From contig DCTH01000050.1 of assembly GCA_002329495.1 (NCBI GenBank), positions 1 through 5,371 on the forward strand: DNA of 5,371 nucleotides. The letters are read 5' to 3'. Of this stretch, positions 1-5,313 are shown in pieces (the stretch's first letter is position 1; the number at the start of each line of letters is the position of its first letter). The notes beneath the pieces were generated by a model that was given only the letters and a program-made list of their open reading frames with translations, had not been told where the DNA came from and ran no database searches. Source of the stretch: Syntrophothermus sp. UBA1445 (GTDB lineage: Bacteria > Bacillota > Syntrophomonadia > Syntrophomonadales > DTU052). A program made the position numbers and the translations under genes.

Positions 1-1377
1 GTAGGGGGTCTCAATAAAACCAAACCGGTTAACTCGGGCATACGTACTCAAAGAACCTATCAACCCTATGTTGGGACCTTCAGGGGTTTCAATAGGGCAC
101 ACCCGGCCATAGTGAGAGTGATGTACATCTCGAACCTGGAAACCAGCCCTTTCCCGGGTCAAACCTCCGGGACCCAGAGCCGACAAACGTCTTTTATGGG
201 TAAGCTCAGCTAAGGGATTGGTCTGATCCATGAACTGGGAAAGCTGAGAACTCCCGAAAAATTCTTTTACAACCGCGGTAATAGGTCTTATATTAATCAG
301 CACCTGGGGAGTCAGAGTTTCAACATCGTGAATACTCATCCTCTCCTTGACTACTCTCTCCATCCGGACCAAACCGGTACGGAACTGGTTCTGCAAGAGT
401 TCTCCAACCGACCTGAGCCTCCGGTTGCCCAGGTGGTCAATTATATCGACCTTTCCCTGGCCTTTAACCAGATTCAGAAGATAGCCAATAGTCGCGGTCA
501 TATCTTCTATAGTAAGGTGACGGTTATCGTCCGGGATCTCAAGTTCGAGTTTCTTGTTTATCTTGTAACGTCCTACCGCCGCCAGATCATAACGGCGAGG
601 GTCAAAAAACAGGTTGTTAAGTAATTGCCCCGCACCTTCTACCGTGGCCAGTTCGCCAGGACGGAGGCGCCGGTGAAACTCAATCAAGGCCTCTTCACGG
701 TTGTTGGTCGTATCTTTTTCCAGAGTACGGGCAATGGTTTCATCATTATCGTACAGTTGCAGAATATCATCGTTGCTTTCGTAGCCCAGACACCTTAATA
801 AAACGGTTACTGGTATCTTCCTGGTCTTGTCTATACGGGTATAGACAGCACCAAACGCATCCATTTCCAATTCGAACCAGGCACCACGGTTAGGAATTAT
901 GGTGGCACCGTACAGAACATTTCCGGTCAAATCCAGGCGCTCATTAAAATAAACCCCCGGCGATTTGACCAACTGGCTGACAACAACCCTTTCTGCCCCG
1001 TTTATAATAAAGGTTCCCTTTTCCGTCATAATGGGCAGGTCACCCATATATACGTCCGATTCTCTCAGTTCCCCGGTTTCTTTGTCCGTTAACCTGACCT
1101 TAAGTTTAAGGGGAGCCTGGTAACTGGCATCACGCTCCTTACACTCCTGGACCTCATATTTGGGTTGACCAAGATGGTAGCTAACGAATTGGAGTTGAAG
1201 CTTACCTGTGTAATCTTCGATGGGGAAAACTTCCTCTAGAGCCTCGCGCAGTCCCTCCTTAAGGAACCATTCATAGGAGTTGGTCTGTACTTCGATGAGG
1301 TTTGGGAGATCTATAACCTCGGTGGTTCTGGCATAACTAAGTCTCTCTCGTTTGCCGCATTTAATGACATGAGCCAT
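1..1377 (-). CDS. rpoB: RNA polymerase beta subunit, N-terminal 459 codons (partial)
   Basis: Catalytic beta subunit of RNA polymerase; the reading frame is open from an ATG at 1377 to the window edge, so the C-terminal part is missing. The protein begins [18 protein letters not shown]. It carries the family motifs [15 protein letters not shown] (25-39), [16 protein letters not shown] (121-136), [18 protein letters not shown] (314-331) and the rifampicin pocket [18 protein letters not shown] (375-392) followed by [13 protein letters not shown]. Residues equivalent to E. coli Q513, D516, H526 and S531 are Q381, D384, H394 and S399, all the sensitive type. The segment after GRYKINKK (269-276) goes almost directly to the DHLGNRR region, so the protein lacks the roughly 90-residue lobe insertion of Bacillus RpoB. 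The start is supported by GGGGTGA at 1388-1394, ten bases upstream. A 407-base gap with its own promoter candidate and two hairpins separates it from rplL. Confidence 0.97.
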   Translation of the reverse strand, partial: MAHVIKCGKRERLSYARTTEVIDLPNLIEVQTNSYEWFLKEGLREALEEVFPIEDYTGKLQLQFVSYHLGQPKYEVQECKERDASYQAPLKLKVRLTDKETGELRESDVYMGDLPIMTEKGTFIINGAERVVVSQLVKSPGVYFNERLDLTGNVLYGATIIPNRGAWFELEMDAFGAVYTRIDKTRKIPVTVLLRCLGYESNDDILQLYDNDETIARTLEKDTTNNREEALIEFHRRLRPGELATVEGAGQLLNNLFFDPRRYDLAAVGRYKINKKLELEIPDDNRHLTIEDMTATIGYLLNLVKGQGKVDIIDHLGNRRLRSVGELLQNQFRTGLVRMERVVKERMSIHDVETLTPQVLINIRPITAVVKEFFGSSQLSQFMDQTNPLAELTHKRRLSALGPGGLTRERAGFQVRDVHHSHYGRVCPIETPEGPNIGLIGSLSTYARVNRFGFIETPY

Positions 1378-1387
1378 TAAGTTTATC

Positions 1388-1394
1388 TCACCCC
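1388..1394 (-). promoter_or_regulatory. Ribosome binding site of rpoB
   Basis: GGGGTGA matches the GGTGA part of the anti-Shine-Dalgarno complement and lies ten bases before the ATG at 1377. It fixes the rpoB start, because the encoded N-terminus also aligns with the family's usual beginning. Confidence 0.75.
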
Positions 1395-1416
1395 TTTTCG
1401 TAATCCTAAAAGAGTG

Positions 1417-1448
1417 AAAAGCAAGGTGCCATTGGTTACCTCGCTTTT
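1417..1448 (-). promoter_or_regulatory. Hairpin in the rpoB leader, possible attenuator
   Basis: In the transcript, AAAAGCGAGGT pairs with ACCTTGCTTTT: eleven pairs including one G-U, around a ten-base loop. The 3' arm ends in TTTT, followed by CACTCTTTT, so the U-tract is interrupted. It lies about 40 bases before the rpoB start, downstream of the candidate promoter at 1517-1545. It could be a weak terminator or a leader structure acting on stability or translation. The pairing is seen; the function is inferred. Confidence 0.45.
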
Positions 1449-1516
1449 TGTGCCCTGATCAGTGTGAACCTTGATATCCATACACCCTTTGCAAGTTATA
1501 TGAATCGCAAGTATTA

Positions 1517-1545
1517 ATGTTATCATAGCATTTAACGGCAGTCAA
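1517..1545 (-). promoter_or_regulatory. Candidate sigmaA promoter of rpoB
   Basis: TTGACT (1540-1545) is followed after 17 bases by TAACAT (1517-1522), a fair -35/-10 pair that would give an rpoB leader of about 130 bases. The same block, TTGAC-N30-TTGCGATT with TATGATA between, also occurs before rpmG, which strengthens the call. A second weaker possibility, TTGATA-19-TATAAT (1579-1609), lies just upstream. A separate promoter would let rpoB be expressed partly independently of rplJL. Confidence 0.55.
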
Positions 1546-1654
1546 GGATACTTATATAAAACAGATGAACATATTTCAATTATAACCCTAATTTTAATAA
1601 AATTATCAAGTTTAGGATTGCCATCACGACTTTTCTCTCCCGATTTCTGCTGGC

Positions 1655-1722
1655 ACAGGGGGACAGGGGGATGGTCCTTTTGTCACCTGTCCCGGCGGGT
1701 GACAAAAGGACTGTCCCTCTGT
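1655..1722. repeat. REP/MITE-like long palindrome
   Basis: GTCCTTTTGTCACC (1674-1687) is perfectly complementary to GGTGACAAAAGGAC (1698-1711) around a ten-base GC-rich loop. Pairing continues outward between the G-rich flank ACAGGGGGACA (1655-1665) and TGTCCCTCTGT (1712-1722), with one mismatch and a short G-rich bulge. This design (long GC-capped stem with GGGGACAG-like ends) resembles dispersed palindromes found in many clostridial genomes, some associated with REP-type Y1 transposases. No transposase is present, and no target duplication is evident. That it is repeated elsewhere in the genome is an inference from its form, since only one copy is in the window. Confidence 0.6.
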
Positions 1723-1732
1723 AAACCCATGA

Positions 1733-1760
1733 AAAAACACGCTCTGTAAAGCGTGTTTTT
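1733..1760 (-). terminator. Intrinsic terminator or attenuator after rplL
   Basis: In the transcript AAAAACACGCT pairs perfectly with AGCGTGTTTTT (eleven pairs, six-base loop TTACAG), ending in a run of six T. It starts 24 bases after the rplL stop codon. The A-run before the stem makes it look bidirectional, although nothing converges on it here. Because rpoB lies downstream on the same strand, partial readthrough would set the ratio of L7/L12 to RNA polymerase, as known for the E. coli rplL-rpoB attenuator. Confidence 0.8.
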
Positions 1761-1784
1761 ATCGCGATTCTGTTGTCCGCAGGA

Positions 1785-2165
1785 CTACTTGATTTGAGCA
1801 GTTCCTCCAGCGGCTTCCAATTTAGCTTTAATCTCTTCGGCTTCCTGTTTGCTGATCTTTTCCTTAATAGGTGCGGGAGCTGAATCAACTAGGTCCTTGG
1901 CTTCTTTCAGCCCCAGAGCTGTTAACTCTCTTACCACCTTGATTACGTTGACCTTCTTGTCGCCGATTGCGGTAAGTATTACATCAAATTCGGTCTGCTC
2001 TTCAACTGGCTCAGCAGCAGCAGCACCAGCGGCCGGTGCAGCGGCTACAGCAACCGGAGCAGCGGCACTTACGCCAAATTCCTCTTCCAGGGCCTTAACC
2101 AGCTCGGCTAATTCCAATACCGTCAAACCTTTTACCAGATCAATTACTTCCTGCACTTTACTCAT
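1785..2165 (-). CDS. rplL: Ribosomal protein L7/L12
   Basis: Flexible stalk protein of the 50S subunit; dimers bind the C-terminal helix of L10 and recruit translational GTPases such as EF-Tu and EF-G. The 126 residues show the full architecture: an N-terminal dimerisation helix pair ([20 protein letters not shown], continuing to about residue 31), an Ala/Pro-rich hinge (32-54) and the globular C-terminal domain starting at [16 protein letters not shown]. That domain contains the factor-binding stretch [17 protein letters not shown] (81-97). Length is normal for the family. The ATG is preceded by AGGAGGT (2176-2182) at ten bases. It lies 32 bases after rplJ, consistent with co-expression under the L10 leader, and is followed by a terminator-like hairpin. 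Confidence 0.98.
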   Translation of the reverse strand: MSKVQEVIDLVKGLTVLELAELVKALEEEFGVSAAAPVAVAAAPAAGAAAAEPVEEQTEFDVILTAIGDKKVNVIKVVRELTALGLKEAKDLVDSAPAPIKEKISKQEAEEIKAKLEAAGGTAQIK

Positions 2166-2197
2166 TCTTTATACTACCTCCTGTCAATTTTTTAATT

Positions 2198-2722
2198 CTA
2201 TGACGCTTCCTTTTGTTCGCGTATAGCATCCAAAGCCCTGACCAAACCTGAAAGGTTGGCTTTGAGTACATAAGCAAAACCATATAACGGGGCCTGTAGT
2301 CCTCCCAGGACCTGGGCAACCAAAACTTCTCTCGAAGGTAAGGTTGACAACCCCCTGACCTGATTGGCTTCAATTACCTTGCCCTCTAACAGACCAACCT
2401 TTACCTCCAGATTCTTATGAGTCTTGGCAAAGTCAAAGAGTATTTTGGCGGCTTCTACCGGTTCGGTGTTGCTGAAAAGCAGAGCGTTGGGACCTTCTGC
2501 ATAAGGCAGCAGTTCTTCCAACCCAGAGTTCTGCAGGGCAAACCGGGTTAAGGTATTCTTGAATACCCTGTACTCGACCCCTACCGCTTTAAGCTTGCCC
2601 CGGAGTTCATTCATCTCGCCCACATTCAGGCCGCGGTAATCAGTAAAGACCACCAGATTGGCCTCCTGAAGCCGGCTCTGAATCTCCTGGACTGCTTGTT
2701 TCTTTGCCTCAAGGTTTGACAC
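2198..2722 (-). CDS. rplJ: Ribosomal protein L10
   Basis: Base of the L7/L12 stalk: the N-terminal domain binds 23S rRNA next to L11, and the C-terminal helix carries the L7/L12 dimers. The (L10)(L12)n complex also represses its own operon by binding the leader RNA. The 174 residues include the conserved VVFTDYRGLNVGEMNELR (24-41), EYRVFKNTL (50-58) and a C-terminal amphipathic helix (about 145-174, ending REQKEAS). Length is usual for Firmicutes. The start is GTG at 2722, chosen because AGGGAGGTGA (2732-2741) lies nine bases upstream and the protein begins MSNLEAKKQAVQEIQ as in relatives. It is preceded by an L10-type leader and followed by rplL after 32 bases. Confidence 0.97.
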   Translation of the reverse strand: MSNLEAKKQAVQEIQSRLQEANLVVFTDYRGLNVGEMNELRGKLKAVGVEYRVFKNTLTRFALQNSGLEELLPYAEGPNALLFSNTEPVEAAKILFDFAKTHKNLEVKVGLLEGKVIEANQVRGLSTLPSREVLVAQVLGGLQAPLYGFAYVLKANLSGLVRALDAIREQKEAS

Positions 2723-2731
2723 TTATCGTTT

Positions 2732-2740
2732 CACCTCCCT
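2732..2740 (-). promoter_or_regulatory. Ribosome binding site deciding the GTG start of rplJ
   Basis: GGGAGGTGA lies nine bases before GTG at 2722 and is a near-perfect Shine-Dalgarno sequence. It supports initiation at GTG rather than any internal ATG. Confidence 0.8.
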
Positions 2741-2754
2741 CGCACCAAATAAAA

Positions 2755-2785
2755 AACCTCTGTGCCAAGGTACAGCACAGAGGTT
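2755..2785 (-). terminator. Rho-independent terminator of the L10 leader
   Basis: In the transcript AACCTCTGTGC pairs with GCACAGAGGTT, eleven perfect pairs around a nine-base loop, and runs into TTTTTT. It is located 33 bases before rplJ. The 5' arm (AACCTC, 2780-2785) can instead pair with upstream GAGGTT, so this is the off-state of an attenuator. Binding of L10-L12 to the upstream motif is expected to favour it. Confidence 0.9.
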
Positions 2786-2855
2786 ATCTTAACCTCCAGC
2801 GTTAACCTCGGCGGGAAATTAAGGCCTTCTGCCACCCGCTGTCTACAGCCAACCG
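2755..2855 (-). promoter_or_regulatory. Ribosomal protein L10 leader (RF00557-like autoregulatory RNA)
   Basis: The rplA-rplJ gap carries the hallmark of the L10 leader: TGTAGACAGCGGGTGG (2831-2846 region), an inner GGC/GCC stem, then GGCCTTAATTTCCCGCCGAG. GCGGG (2835-2839) pairs with CCCGC (2811-2815). The AGACA internal-loop side and the CTTAA element are the conserved recognition features for the L10-L12 complex. Downstream, GAGGTTA (2790-2796) forms a tight hairpin with TAACCTC (2780-2786), the antiterminator, which is mutually exclusive with the terminator at 2755-2785. Excess L10-L12 should therefore reduce rplJ and rplL transcription. The match is made by eye to the known family consensus. 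Confidence 0.9.
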
Positions 2856-2878
2856 ATTATTCAGTTTATCCGTGGTTG

Positions 2879-3580
2879 TTATTTGCCTTTCTGCATTACC
2901 ACTAACGGGTTCACCCGGATACCAGGTCCCATAGTTGAACAGACGCTGATTGATTTCATGTATTGCCCTTTGGCTGCAGCCGGTTTGGCCTTGATCAGGG
3001 CATCAGCAAAGGTATTGAAATTATCTTCAAGGGCCTCCATGGAGAAGGATACCTTTCCTATCGGCGCATGAACAATTGAAGTTTTATCAACCCGGTATTC
3101 AATTCTCCCCGCCTTCAATTCCTTGATAGTACGCGCTATATCGAAAGTAACGGTACCCGATTTCGGGTTGGGCATCAATCCACGGGGTCCCAGAATCTTT
3201 CCAAGTCTACCTACCACCGACATCATGTCAGGGGTAGCAACGGCAACATCAAAATCCAGCCATCCACCCTGGATCTTCTCCTGTAGTTCCTCAGCACCAA
3301 CGATATCGGCCCCGGCTTGTTCGGCTTCCTTGGCTTTGTCACCTTTGGCAAAAACCAATACCCGGCGGGTTTTGCCGGTTCCGTGGGGCAGGCTTACCGT
3401 ACCCCTGACCTGCTGATCAGCATGGCGGGGATCTACCCCCAGCTTGATATGGACCTCAATGGTCTCATCAAACTTGGCCCGGGAAAGCTCCTTGACCTTT
3501 TGCAGAGCTTCCTGCGGATCATACAGCTTATCAGCATCAATCTGTTTGGTTGCTTCCTGGTAATTCTTGCCTCTTTTCAT
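2879..3580 (-). CDS. rplA: Ribosomal protein L1
   Basis: Protein of the mobile L1 stalk of the 50S subunit, which moves deacylated tRNA out of the E site; it is also a translational repressor of its own mRNA in many bacteria. The 233 residues are full length. Motifs seen: [16 protein letters not shown] (66-81) opening domain II, the signature [17 protein letters not shown] (124-140), [20 protein letters not shown] (156-175), and the C-terminal rRNA-contact segment [11 protein letters not shown] (215-225). Position 214 is Cys where Ser is common. ATG at 3580 has AGGAGGG (3587-3593) six bases upstream. It follows rplK by 58 bases, and that gap contains a likely L1-binding RNA element, so autoregulation is expected. 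Confidence 0.98.
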   Translation of the reverse strand: MKRGKNYQEATKQIDADKLYDPQEALQKVKELSRAKFDETIEVHIKLGVDPRHADQQVRGTVSLPHGTGKTRRVLVFAKGDKAKEAEQAGADIVGAEELQEKIQGGWLDFDVAVATPDMMSVVGRLGKILGPRGLMPNPKSGTVTFDIARTIKELKAGRIEYRVDKTSIVHAPIGKVSFSMEALEDNFNTFADALIKAKPAAAKGQYMKSISVCSTMGPGIRVNPLVVMQKGK

Positions 3581-3586
3581 GTTCTT

Positions 3587-3623
3587 CCCTCCTGTGGTAT
3601 TTGCGGATTAAATCCTCCCACCT
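3587..3623 (-). promoter_or_regulatory. Putative L1-binding mRNA element (23S rRNA mimic) overlapping rplA initiation region
   Basis: The transcript reads AGGTGGGAGG (3614-3623), then a small hairpin GGAT-TTA-ATCC (3605-3615), then AAATACCAC (3594-3602), and directly the rplA ribosome binding site AGGAGGG (3587-3593). GTGG (3618-3621) pairs with CCAC (3594-3597), leaving an asymmetric internal loop GA/GCAAATA. AGGUGGGAGG and AAAUACCAC are the two strands of the L1-binding region of 23S rRNA (helices 76-78) as I recall it from E. coli. Bound L1 would cover the rplA ribosome binding site. The sequence likeness is seen; binding is inferred from known L1 autoregulation. Confidence 0.75.
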
Positions 3624-3638
3624 AGTGAAACCTGAATC

Positions 3639-4064
3639 TTACCCGGTGATCTCGATCCCCATGCTGCGGGCTGTTCCCTCTATCATTTTAACCGCCGCCT
3701 CAATGTCATAGGCGTTCAGATCCTGCATCTTCATTTCGGCGATCTCTCTCACCTTACTGCGGCTGATCTTGCCGGTTTTAGTCTTGTTCGGTACCCCGGA
3801 GCCTTTATCGACTCCGGCCGCCTTTTTCAAGAGATCCGATGCAGGTGGGGTTTTCAGCACAAACGTGAAGGACCGATCTTCAAAAACGGTAATCTCCACC
3901 GGTACTATGTAGCCGGCTTGATTGGCTGTTCTCGAATTGTAGTCCTTGCAAAACGCCATTATATTAACTCCGTACTGACCCAGTGCCGGTCCGACCGGGG
4001 GAGCCGGAGTGGCCTTCCCTGCGGGTATCTGCAGCTTGACCAATCCCATAACCTTCTTCGCCAT
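3639..4064 (-). CDS. rplK: Ribosomal protein L11
   Basis: L11 binds the GTPase-associated centre of 23S rRNA at the stalk base and takes part in factor-dependent GTP hydrolysis and the stringent response. The 141 residues match the normal length. The N-terminal domain shows [20 protein letters not shown] (9-28) with prolines 22 and 23, sites known to affect thiostrepton sensitivity, then [15 protein letters not shown]. The C-terminal rRNA-binding domain includes [13 protein letters not shown] and ends [15 protein letters not shown] at 4064 is preceded by AAGGAGGTG (4071-4079) at six bases. This directly follows the nusG stop, so translation of nusG and rplK is probably coupled. Confidence 0.98.
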   Translation of the reverse strand: MAKKVMGLVKLQIPAGKATPAPPVGPALGQYGVNIMAFCKDYNSRTANQAGYIVPVEITVFEDRSFTFVLKTPPASDLLKKAAGVDKGSGVPNKTKTGKISRSKVREIAEMKMQDLNAYDIEAAVKMIEGTARSMGIEITG

Positions 4065-4079
4065 TCAATGCACCTCCTT

Positions 4080-4643
4080 TTAGATTTTGTCTATCTGCTC
4101 GTATTCCAGTTCGATGGGAGTCTCTCGACCAAACATTGATATATTTACCCTGATCTTACCGCGATCAGCCAGCACTTCCTTGACCACCCCTTCGAAGTTT
4201 TCGAAAGGTCCACTCTTGACTCGCACATGCTGGCCAACCTGAACATCTATCTTTGGTTTGCCACCAATCAAACCCATATGGCGTAAAATCTTATCGACTT
4301 CCTGTTTCTGAAGGGGAATAGGTTTGGTTCCGCTTCCTACAAAGCCGATCACTCCTGGGGTGTGTCTCACCGTTATCCATGAATCATCAGTCAAGGTCAT
4401 GTCAACCATGACATAGCCTGGAAAAATGCGGCGCTTGGTGACCTTCCTCTGGCCCCCCTTGTACTCTATCTCATCTTCCTCGGGAATGATCACATTGAAG
4501 ATCTGATTCTCCATATTCATTGATTCTACGCGCTTTTCCAGATTGGCCTTAACCTTGTTTTCATATCCGGAATAGGTATGCACAACATACCACTTGCGGT
4601 CACCTGAGGTGCTGACCGCAGCTCCAGGTTCAGATTCTTCCAT
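4080..4643 (-). CDS. nusG: Transcription termination/antitermination factor NusG
   Basis: NusG binds RNA polymerase during elongation, affecting pausing and processivity, and can link it to Rho or the ribosome. The 187 residues contain the NGN domain (about 17-115, starting RKWYVVHTYSGYENKVK and including RRIFPGYVMVDM at 71-82) and the KOW domain (about 135-187, VGQHVRVKSGPFENFEGVV and ISMFGRETPIELEYEQI). An acidic/Ser-rich N-terminal tail of about 16 residues precedes the usual start. ATG at 4643 is the only standard start upstream of RKWYVV, yet its ribosome binding site is poor: the nearest GGAG (4661-4664) is 17 bases away. It lies 44 bases after secE and 15 before rplK. Confidence 0.97.
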   Translation of the reverse strand: MEESEPGAAVSTSGDRKWYVVHTYSGYENKVKANLEKRVESMNMENQIFNVIIPEEDEIEYKGGQRKVTKRRIFPGYVMVDMTLTDDSWITVRHTPGVIGFVGSGTKPIPLQKQEVDKILRHMGLIGGKPKIDVQVGQHVRVKSGPFENFEGVVKEVLADRGKIRVNISMFGRETPIELEYEQIDKI

Positions 4644-4687
4644 ATCGAGTTTTAAAAAATCTCCATCCTGAATGATGTCTACACCAC

Positions 4688-5005
4688 CTATGCAACGGCT
4701 TTAAATAGCAGGTCCAACAGAAAACCCATTATGGCATCCAAAAACCACAAAAGACCACTAACCAGAGCCACTGATACCAATACGACTGCCGTGTACGCTA
4801 TAAGCGCCTTGCGATCAGGCCAGTGGACCTTCTTCAATTCGTTATAAACGCTGGTCAGATAATCCCTTGCTCTTGTCCAGAGATTAGACATATTGGCTCC
4901 ATCAGGTTTTTTCTTGGGCGTATTTTTGGGAGCACCCTTGGGTGTATCCTTCGCGTTTTCCTTATTTGTATTCTTATTTAAATTTTTTGTTTCACTATTG
5001 GCCAC
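4688..5005 (-). CDS. secE: Preprotein translocase subunit SecE
   Basis: SecE clamps SecY in the SecYEG protein-export channel of the cytoplasmic membrane. The conserved core is the amphipathic helix YNELKKVHWPDRKALIAY (54-71) and one transmembrane segment (about 70-92), typical of single-span Gram-positive SecE. From the GTG at 5005 the product is 105 residues, with a hydrophilic Lys/Asn/Pro/Thr-rich N-terminal extension of 38 residues (TPKGAPKNTPKKKP). An in-frame TAA directly precedes the GTG, and its ribosome binding site is weak (AAGG, 12 bases away). An internal ATG at 4891 (MSNLWTRARDY) has GGAG five bases upstream and would give a 67-residue protein of usual size. The long form is listed because the frame is open and such extensions occur in Clostridia, but the start is uncertain. 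Confidence 0.93.
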   Translation of the reverse strand: MANSETKNLNKNTNKENAKDTPKGAPKNTPKKKPDGANMSNLWTRARDYLTSVYNELKKVHWPDRKALIAYTAVVLVSVALVSGLLWFLDAIMGFLLDLLFKAVA

Positions 5006-5027
5006 TTAATTTCACAACCTTACAGGG

Positions 5028-5177
5028 TTACTTGCCTTCTTTGTGAACCGTATGCCCATTACAGAAGCGGCAATACTTCCTTAGCTCCAGCTTTTCCGGG
5101 TGTTTTTTCTTATCTTTGGTAGTCATGTAATTTCTTTGTTTGCACTGCGTGCAGGACATGGTAACTGCGACCCGCAT
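5028..5177 (-). CDS. rpmG: Ribosomal protein L33, zinc-ribbon (four-Cys) form
   Basis: Small protein of the 50S subunit near the E site. The 49 residues begin [20 protein letters not shown] and end [14 protein letters not shown]. Cysteines 9, 12, 36 and 39 form two CxxC knuckles, the zinc-binding form of L33; many bacteria also encode a Cys-free copy induced under zinc shortage. Length and motifs are typical. ATG at 5177 has a strong AGGAGGTG (5183-5190) five bases upstream. The gene opens the rpmG-secE-nusG cluster behind its own promoter and is followed by secE after 22 bases. Confidence 0.97.
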   Translation of the reverse strand: MRVAVTMSCTQCKQRNYMTTKDKKKHPEKLELRKYCRFCNGHTVHKEGK

Positions 5178-5210
5178 ATTGGCACCTCCTGTAAAACAAT
5201 CGCAACATTT

Positions 5211-5240
5211 AATCTATCATAACCAAAACCTGTATGTCAA
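5211..5240 (-). promoter_or_regulatory. Candidate sigmaA promoter of rpmG-secE-nusG-rplKA
   Basis: A consensus -35 TTGACA (5235-5240) is followed after 18 bases by TAGATT (5211-5216), which is part of TATGATAGATT. The predicted start is about 25-30 bases before the rpmG ATG, inside TTGCGATT (5198-5205). The same layout occurs upstream of rpoB. The -10 match is only moderate. Confidence 0.65.
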
Positions 5241-5247
5241 CATCAAA

Positions 5248-5271
5248 GACAGGGTTGCGACACACCCTGTC
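5248..5271 (-). terminator. Hairpin downstream of tuf, probable weak terminator
   Basis: GACAGGGT pairs perfectly with ACCCTGTC (eight pairs, eight-base loop) in the tuf transcript, about 40 bases after the tuf stop. The following TTTGATGTT is a poor U-tract, so termination may be partial and some transcripts may read into rpmG. The -35 box of the rpmG promoter begins seven bases further on. Confidence 0.5.
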
Positions 5272-5313
5272 CTGATTCTGCCAGATCTGTTGCTGTGAGG
5301 TTATTATGGCTGA

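Larger units (their letters stand above)
1378..1784. other. Noncoding rplL-rpoB intergenic region
   Basis: This 407-base stretch has no convincing gene. In the direction of transcription it holds a terminator-like hairpin (1733-1760), a REP/MITE-like palindrome (1655-1722), an AT-rich segment with promoter candidates (about 1510-1610), an rpoB leader with a hairpin (1417-1448) and the rpoB ribosome binding site (1388-1394). Bacteria commonly attenuate or restart transcription between rplL and rpoB, so that stalk proteins are made in excess over RNA polymerase. The arrangement seen here fits that, but the activity of each element is inferred. Confidence 0.8.

Noticed and set aside
328..624. 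Plus-strand open frame of 98 codons
   Set aside because: It lies wholly antisense to rpoB, whose minus-strand frame is unmistakable; no ribosome binding site or recognisable protein.
1579..1609. TTGATA-19-TATAAT as the main rpoB promoter
   Set aside because: The -10 is perfect, but 19 bases is a long spacer and the region is AT-rich, so chance matches are likely; the TTGACT-17-TAACAT site with its rpmG counterpart is preferred.
1775..1785. GTCC-TGC-GGAC mini hairpin at the rplL stop
   Set aside because: It has only four pairs and no U-tract; the longer hairpin at 1733-1760 explains termination better.
1580..1888. Minus-strand open frame of 102 codons
   Set aside because: It overlaps the end of rplL in another frame, then reads through the terminator and the palindrome; the translation is low-quality Arg/Lys-rich sequence.
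1849..2226. Plus-strand Ala/Ser/Thr-rich frame
   Set aside because: It is a mirror of the alanine-rich hinge of L7/L12 on the opposite strand.
2158..2373. Minus-strand 71-codon frame overlapping rplJ
   Set aside because: It is a shadow of rplJ in another frame without family features.
2883..3625. Three plus-strand frames opposite rplA
   Set aside because: All are antisense shadows of the clearly identified L1 gene and resemble no known family.
3918..4139. Plus-strand frame spanning the rplK-nusG junction
   Set aside because: It is antisense to both genes and crosses their conserved termini and the rplK ribosome binding site.
4652..4666. Programmed -1 frameshift joining the mini-frame to nusG at the T6A4 run
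   Set aside because: A one-base slip would join the frames, but the nusG ATG already gives a normal protein and no stimulatory structure is visible.
5006..5027. Possible tRNA gene between rpmG and secE, as found in some Firmicutes
   Set aside because: The gap is only 22 bases and has no room for a tRNA.
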